From Ehretia macrophylla (taxonomy: Eukaryota; Streptophyta; Magnoliopsida; Boraginales; Ehretiaceae): 64,000 nt of DNA. Below, piece after piece: positions 58,146 to 64,000 of the stretch. Position 1 is the stretch's first letter. Each line of letters begins with the position of its first letter. A model generated the notes under the pieces. The model was not told the DNA's origin and made no database searches. It saw nothing but the letters and a program-made list of their open reading frames with translations. Position numbers and translations under genes: made by a program. The stretch covers positions 23,671,501-23,735,500 of the forward strand of contig CM075770.1 in assembly GCA_037974665.1 (NCBI GenBank), read 5' to 3'.

Positions 58146-59430
58146 GTGAGGGAAGCATGTTATTTGCGCATTTATACGTTGTATATGTTAACTTTGTCAA
58201 TTTTTAAATTTATCCGTAGATCGTTATTTAAAGTGATTTGATGCTTCTAGAATGTTCCTTAGCATTTGTAGAACATGTATTTATAGCTTTGTAACATTTT
58301 TTGCGGTTAAATGTTGTGATTGCAAATTAAATTGTGAAATAAATAGTGTTTTATGAATAGTAAAACCTTGAAACGTTGAAATTGCGCTGTTATGCTTTCC
58401 GTTGATGTAGAAACGTGCTGGGTATGCTAAAATGTGTGGTTTGTTTGGGTTGCGTAGTGGAAAAAATGAGAATTAAGCCTTTGGGAAAGTTGGGGTCATT
58501 TTGGTCGACTTTTGCGTTTTCTCGTTTTGCGTGTTGGCATTGCTTCGGTAGGCCATGGATGCACTTTTGGTGCGATTATGGCGTTGGTTGGGTGTTTGGT
58601 TGATATAGTTGTAGTTCAAACGAGAAAGGGAAAAATCGGGGCTTTGCGCGAGTTCTAGGGTAAAGTAAGGTTTCGGGGTCTTTAGACGTGCCTTATGGTA
58701 ACCTAGGAGGGTTGGCGAAGTCGATTTCCAGAACTCTTGGCTCGTTTGGAAATGGTAGCATTTTGATAGTTGGGGCCGATTTGTGTTTTTGTGTGTTTTC
58801 TTGTCTTTATGCTTATAGAATGTTTAGAATTACTTGGAATACTTGTTTGAGTTGTTTTGGATTGAATTACTTATCAAATTGCTGCTATTGCGTGCGAGAG
58901 TAACCTACTTTGTTATTCTTTCACGTGTGGCTTTATCGCTTGTTTATCGCCTTGTATCGAGTCTTGCATTGCATAGTGTCTCACGCGTGAGTGATGTGCC
59001 TCTCTGGGTAGCCTTGGGTTGCCAGTGTTGGTTGCTCTAGCTCCGCTGCTATTCCCTTTCTCGCTTGGGTTGCCTCTCAGGGAGATTTGGGTCGTAGGAT
59101 TGATGGATACTTCCGGGGTATTCCAAACTGGTGTTATAAGGTGGTTTGGGCCGGCGCGTCATCGTTAAAGTCATCGGAATCGTGATCGGTACATTACTCG
59201 CTCGAGTGAACCATAGCCTTCAAAGTGTGGTATAGCTTTGATTGGTTGTGTTAATGCTTTCTTTAGTTGTTTAATTGTATTGTTGTTTATATTGAATGCC
59301 TTTTATTCATTGTAGTGCTTAACTGTACCTATTTGCATTGCACGATCTTCTTTCTCTCCAATTCGATATCTGTCTCGCCCTCACTGAGTATACGTGTTGT
59401 GTATACTCACTCCTCACCACCACATTTCAG
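58146..59430 (+). other. Predicted leader intron in E9 LTR
   Basis: 1285 bases from GTCTAAG/GTGAGGG to ACATTTCAG/GAAATG. The perfect 9-bp hairpin TGAGTATAC/GTATACTCA (7-base loop) ends 21 bases before the acceptor and its closing strand supplies CTCAC, a plant branch-site-like motif. Clearest example in the window. Confidence 0.55.
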
Positions 59431-60026
59431 GAAATGCCCTGTTAGCTGGAAAGTTCGTGATTTCGTGAAAGTCCGTGCTTGAAGAGTTGTCTTGAGTGCC
59501 TATGTAACTTGAGTTGTCAAAGTTGTCAAGTTGTATGCTTTTATGTTGTATGTAATTATTGTTAAAAGAAATGTAATATAAATCTAGCTATGTAGTTGGA
59601 ATGGTTTGACAACTTAGATTATGTATATAGTTAATGTAGCTTAACTTCAATGCATGGCTGTAATGTCCAATGGAAAAGAATTAGAATCGCATGATAGTTT
59701 ATTTTATGCAGTAGCTTTGTATGGTTTAATTGCCTAAATTGAATGTACTTGTCAAAATGAAAAGATAGGTTAGTTTTTAAATTGGAAATGTATGTATACT
59801 TGCTGAGTTTAAATTGTTGAGAACCGAGGCTCGAATGGCCTTGAGGAAGTTTTGTATGGTTGGACACGGTGGTGGTCCATTTATATGCTATTACAGGTTT
59901 TGCATTTCGCCTATAAACAGGGGAGACTCCGTCCATTTTCCCTGAAAATTTTGCCCGGGTTTGGTTTGGGTTGTGATTAGTTTGATTGATAGAACTCCCG
60001 GTCTCGAGAGGGATCGGGGTGTCACA

Positions 60027-60782
60027 GGTGGTATCAGAGCTTATTTAGCTCATAAGCCGGGACAGGGTCCTCGGTCTGGTGGGTAGTGACCCTTAAATGT
60101 GTGCTTGTTAAGTGTGTCTTGAAAGTGTATGCTTTTATGTGAGATTATGTGTCTTGACATGAATGTGTGCTCCTATGTGATATAGTTATGTGTTATGTGT
60201 TAATTGTGTGCTAAGTGAAGTAAAGTGTCTAGTTGTGCATTGAATTGACCTATCGAATCGACCTCGTGGATTGTTATTTGCTTGAAGTATTGCTTTTAAT
60301 GTGTGTACTGAAATGTCTTGAATTAGCTATGCCTTTATTTGAATTGATTATGCTGTGCTTGACTTGATTGTTATGCTTGAGTGACTTTGTTAAATAAACT
60401 ATATTGTAAACTTGCTGGCATAATAGCTTAATGCATATGTATAACTGTGATATATTGGCATTCATACATGTCCTATTGAAATGGTAAGTAAGTCATCTTC
60501 CTCCCCTGAAGAAAGTGGTTCACTGCTGGCTTTTCAAGGTGTATGGATTGGCAGGAAATGAATGGCATTTGACTAGCCTTTATTTGGGAATTGGTGATTG
60601 CTTTTGGAGCTCGGTTATTGGCGAATCCCTTTGGTCCTTCTCTATGCTTAACAGTTGCGAAAGAGTAGCTTTCTCTTGGGGTTTTAATTGGGTGTTCTCT
60701 GGAACATTCTTTGGTTTTCATAACGGGTGTTCTTTGGGGACTTTTGTTGGCACTTCTCGGTGGACTTGGTTAATGGGATTTC
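60027..60782 (+). mobile_element. E9 internal region, first part
   Basis: The primer-binding site TGGTATCAGAGC is at 60029-60040. The GT-rich leader and the start of the T-rich block match E1 and E4. It is interrupted at 60783 by E10, three codons into the frame that corresponds to the hydrophobic frame of E1; here the first codon is ATG rather than TTG. No gag-pol. Confidence 0.9.
60778..60782. repeat. E10 target-site duplication, left copy
   Basis: ATTTC, repeated at 63214-63218. Confidence 0.9.
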
Positions 60783-63213
60783 TGTCACGCCCCAACTCGA
60801 CCCCACCTACGATCAGTCAGGACGCAACGGAATTTCGGCGGCATAACGACAGTAAACAGATTTCCGAGGTTCTAAACCAACCTCATTAAACATCATACAT
60901 CCAATAATTCCTCAATACAAACGATAACATACAACACAACCAATATATACAATAAAACATCTTCGTTATACGCCTCCGTTCCAACATGACATACAATACC
61001 TCAATTTATAATACATTTCAAAAGTAAGTTGAGACACAACTACAACTTAACCATAGACGAAAGAAAGCCACTAAATTAACATCATTTGGATCATCATCTT
61101 TTCAATATCTATTACACTAAGAACCGTAAAGCATATAAAGTCTATTAAACTAATATACAAGACATTTAACAACATAGAATCATGGATAAGACTCAGGGAC
61201 ATATGACTCATCCACGAAAGGCACGTTTTCCACATTCTCCTCTTCAGGAGGCACGTACCCGTAATCTTGTGAAAGTACACCTGAAACATGCATTAATAGA
61301 GAGTGAGCTTATATACATAAGCCCAGTGAGGATCCGATAGATCTCGACAGTATTCACTACGCTCCTTGGATTTAGTCCTTTGAGCAAGTAAACACACAAC
61401 AACAATAATAACATAAATAAAGCTATCATCACATAACTATATAACCAATCAATAAGGATACTCTATTTGGTGTAGCTCCAAACGCCATCACGATCTCAAC
61501 CGTTCTTCTTATAACTCCCCATTACTCACGCACCCGAGGTACCTCACTAGCCCCTCCCTCCATGACACCTCCGTCATGCGAGCTGGGGGTAGCCTATGGC
61601 AGTCATGCCGTTATCAACCCGACAGCCCGACGCTGCCCGAGAGGTGGCACACACATACCAAGACTCCATATTCATCAATCATCATGCAAGCATAAATCAA
61701 TCAATCAATTGGGAGATCAGCAACAAGAGTGCCCGATTCCCGCATTCAATAATAATCAATCAATAACATCAATATAACATCAATATTAAATTAAACAACA
61801 AACAACGTAGTTAGATGACAAAGTAGGCCATCTAACCGGACATGCATAATATACATAATTAAACTCTAAATTACTCAACAACAACTCACCATTCATCACT
61901 CGAACACTACCCAACCATCTAAGGCATCGTTCAAGAAATTAAAGAATGACAACCTAAACTTCTAAAATTCATAACTTACAATCTACTAATCCAAACATTG
62001 CCAAATCAGTTCCTATCACTCACCCATTCAACCTACTACATTAGCCCTCTCGGAAATCCACCATAACACCTCCAAATCATGCCCGATAACCCTAAAACAC
62101 TATTCCGTCATGGATGGATTTTCCGGATTTTCACACGAACAATGTAATCGAAAATTCGGCATTACAACAGAGCTAACACGTAATTATCAAGTATTTAGAA
62201 ATCGACGGCAATCGATTTCGAGCAACGCAACTCAATTAAATCAACTTTGAACATTTTAATCAAAATTAAATACCCGGAAAATAAAAATTATGCTATACCC
62301 GACAGAAACTCGTAGTATTAGTATATAATGATCCCTAGCATGCAAGGAGCAATAATCTAACATCAGATTACAATTCTAACGGTTCAATCTTCATTTATAC
62401 GCAAAAACACAAAAATGACATTTTGAGATCTAGAATTTTTCTCTCACCTTAGATGCGATATAAGCCTAGGAATGCGTGCTATGCGTGCCCAACAAGCAGA
62501 ATCCAAGTCGGTGCGAAGTTTCACGGACAAAAACTAGGTTTTTCTTTGAAAAATTGGATTGAAAGCTTAAGTTTTTCTCTTCTCTTTTCTCTCCTCAAAC
62601 TCACGGCAATGTGTGTGTGTGTGATGGTGTTTTTGTGTTGTGTGAGTGTGTGTAGGTGACATTAGCTTATAAGGTCAATTATTTAATTAAAGTCAAAGTT
62701 ATTTTAATAGGTATTTTTGTATTTTTAATGACTTTAATTGCATTTTAGTGCTCACCAAGTTAAAAATAATTATGCAACCCCCAAGATATCTCAAGTGAGT
62801 TATTTTTAGGTGACAAGAAGTTTTACATTCAAAGAATTCCACCCGAGTCGGCTTAAAACTCGATTTTCGCAAAAGTCGGTGTAAAAACCCTAATAAATTC
62901 TTAAGCCGATTTTAAAACCGTTTTCATCAAACACAGGTCTATTAAAGTCCGTGGACTAGGTCTAGAAGGGTTAAAAAGACCAGTTTCAAAATTATAGCGG
63001 ACGTGTTTCGAAAACACTATTCACTGAAAATCGACGATAAAATTTTTGACTCCGTTTTTGATGAAAATTTCATGAATGCACATTTAGCACGTATTAGAAG
63101 TATTGAAATCAAAATTATAACTTTCTAGGTCCTATAGCACATAAACAGATCATATGCACGCAAAACGAGGTAAAACACGTAAAACGAGATAAGCAAGAAA
63201 GTGGGGTTTCACA
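60783..63213 (-). mobile_element. E10 solo LTR (E3 family)
   Basis: 2431 bp, TGTCACGCCCCAACTCGACC to GGGGTTTCACA, related to the E3 LTRs but lacking the minisatellite expansion. ATTTC on both sides and no internal region show a solo LTR. Hairpin at 61304-61325. Its right 1050 bases are nearly identical to E3; the left part is more different. Confidence 0.94.
61281..62447 (-). other. Predicted leader intron in E10 LTR
   Basis: 1167 bases from ATCTAAG/GTGAGAG (62447) to TGTTTCAG/GTG (61281). Hairpin TGGGCTTAT/ATAAGCTCA ends 23 bases before the acceptor. The acceptor here is TTTCAG as in E5 and E9, while E3 has TACAG. Confidence 0.5.
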
Positions 63214-64000
63214 ATTTCAATCGGCCTTACTACATGGTATTATCTATGGCATATGTGTCTCGGTCTTTATTGGAGTGTTACTGGTATTCCTTATTGGAAA
63301 TTCTTCAATGGCATTCTCTAGGATTCTCAGTGGCCAATTATTTAGTATTACTTATTGGGCAATTCTTGGTACTTTTTTACTGGAGCATTGTTCAGGTATT
63401 TTCTTTGGCATCCCTCAGTTGGTTTGGTAACTGGAATCCCTATCAGATTTATTGTATAATACTACTTATGGTATTCTTTGAAATTCTTATTAGGCATTCT
63501 CTTGGTATTTTCCTTGTTGGCAAAGTTGTATGAAGTTCTCACTTGGCAAACAGTGAAAAGGACTCAGAGTTTGGTTTCGGTATATTGTTCATCAGTTCGG
63601 TGTTTATCCTTGGAGTTTTCGTCCATCTGGGAAACTATGTTTGTTATTCAACTTGGTTGTCTTATTGGGCACGTTATATTTTCTCTGTTATTTCCTTTGA
63701 CATTCCTCTAAGCATTTGATAGCAAAACTCGGAATCTAAGTGGTTGTTCCATGGGGTTATTATTTGGAAGGCTTCTTTGGAACTTTGGAAATATATTTGA
63801 TTGGGTTCTTGGTATTTTCTGCAGCACTCTTAACAGGTAATTCTTCTATGAAATCCACGACCAGCGAGGTACTTCTTTGGACTTCTATAAAGAATCTTTG
63901 TTTGATCTTTTTTTTGGCTTCTTGCTTGGGAATTGTGGGGAAGTAACAGTTAGACTTCTATTGGAGATTCGTGCGTGAGGTATTCTTCTTGTCGTTATTG
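63214..64000 (+). mobile_element. E9 internal region, continued to window end
   Basis: Starts with the ATTTC duplication and continues the T-rich TTGG/ATTCTT block of E9. Aligned with E1 it has small indels that break the hydrophobic frame. No gag-pol, PPT or 3' LTR is reached before the window ends. Confidence 0.88.

Larger units (their letters stand above)
57538..60026 (+). mobile_element. E9 5' LTR
   Basis: 2489 bp, TGTGATACCCCGAACC to GATCGGGGTGTCACA, same subfamily as solo LTR E2. In sense order: TATA-like 57965-57974, donor CTAAG/GTGAGGG 58146, palindrome CTCACGCGTGAG 58980-58991 beside TGCATTGCATAG, palindromic-loop hairpin 59105-59124, hairpin 59385-59409 and acceptor TTTCAG/G 59430. 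Inserted in E8; GTAAG precedes it. Confidence 0.93.

Noticed and set aside
1-64000. DNA transposons, LINEs, Ty1/copia elements, telomere or 45S rDNA repeats, host protein genes
   Set aside because: Looked for characteristic motifs or terminal structures by eye and found none; weak remnants could be missed.

Overview
The window is repeat-dominated plant nuclear DNA, most likely from a eudicot (I cannot name the species). It holds two pieces of one tandem 5S ribosomal RNA gene array surrounded and invaded by nested LTR retrotransposons. I see no intact host protein gene. The evidence is plant-type 5S genes spaced about 678 bp apart, Ty3/gypsy gag-pol remnants of chromovirus type, and primer-binding sites matching plant initiator tRNA-Met.

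Layout. 1-15414: element E1 (end of its 5' LTR, internal region, 3' LTR). Its 3' LTR is split by a reverse-oriented solo LTR (E2), which is itself split by a complete non-autonomous element (E3). 15415-15656: a short island that matches nothing else here. 15657-20773: element E4, with its 3' LTR cut by E5 (20774 to about 24150), which is truncated against the 5S array. About 24165-31874 and 43891-49355: 5S array with twenty gene copies, none identical. 31875-43890: complete but dead chromovirus E6 (3.6-kb LTRs, target duplication GGTGC), inserted six bases into a 5S gene. From 49356: a related element E7, inserted 56 bases into another 5S gene, cut by E8, which is cut by E9, which contains solo LTR E10.

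E6, E7 and E8 belong to one gag-pol family: a single reading frame on the minus strand with gag zinc knuckles, protease, reverse transcriptase, RNase H, integrase and a chromodomain-like tail. E1-E5, E9 and E10 have 2.4-2.8-kb LTRs and internal regions without any gag-pol, so they look like LARD-type non-autonomous elements. They share with E6 the primer site, the purine tract and several structural signals.

The most interesting observation is a shared, ordered set of signals inside LTRs whose sequences otherwise differ. In sense order: TATA box (in most); about 165-220 bases later a splice-donor-like AAG/GTGAGRG; a palindrome next to TGCATTGCAT; a hairpin with a palindromic loop; a hairpin with compensatory base changes ending in a branch-site-like CTCA; and, 19-24 bases later, an acceptor-like CAG/G. 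I read this as a leader intron of 1.2-1.8 kb whose unspliced form carries dimerisation-type structures, plus a separate covarying hairpin just before the polypurine tract. This is inferred by eye. No alignment, folding or database search was run, and no divergence percentages were calculated.
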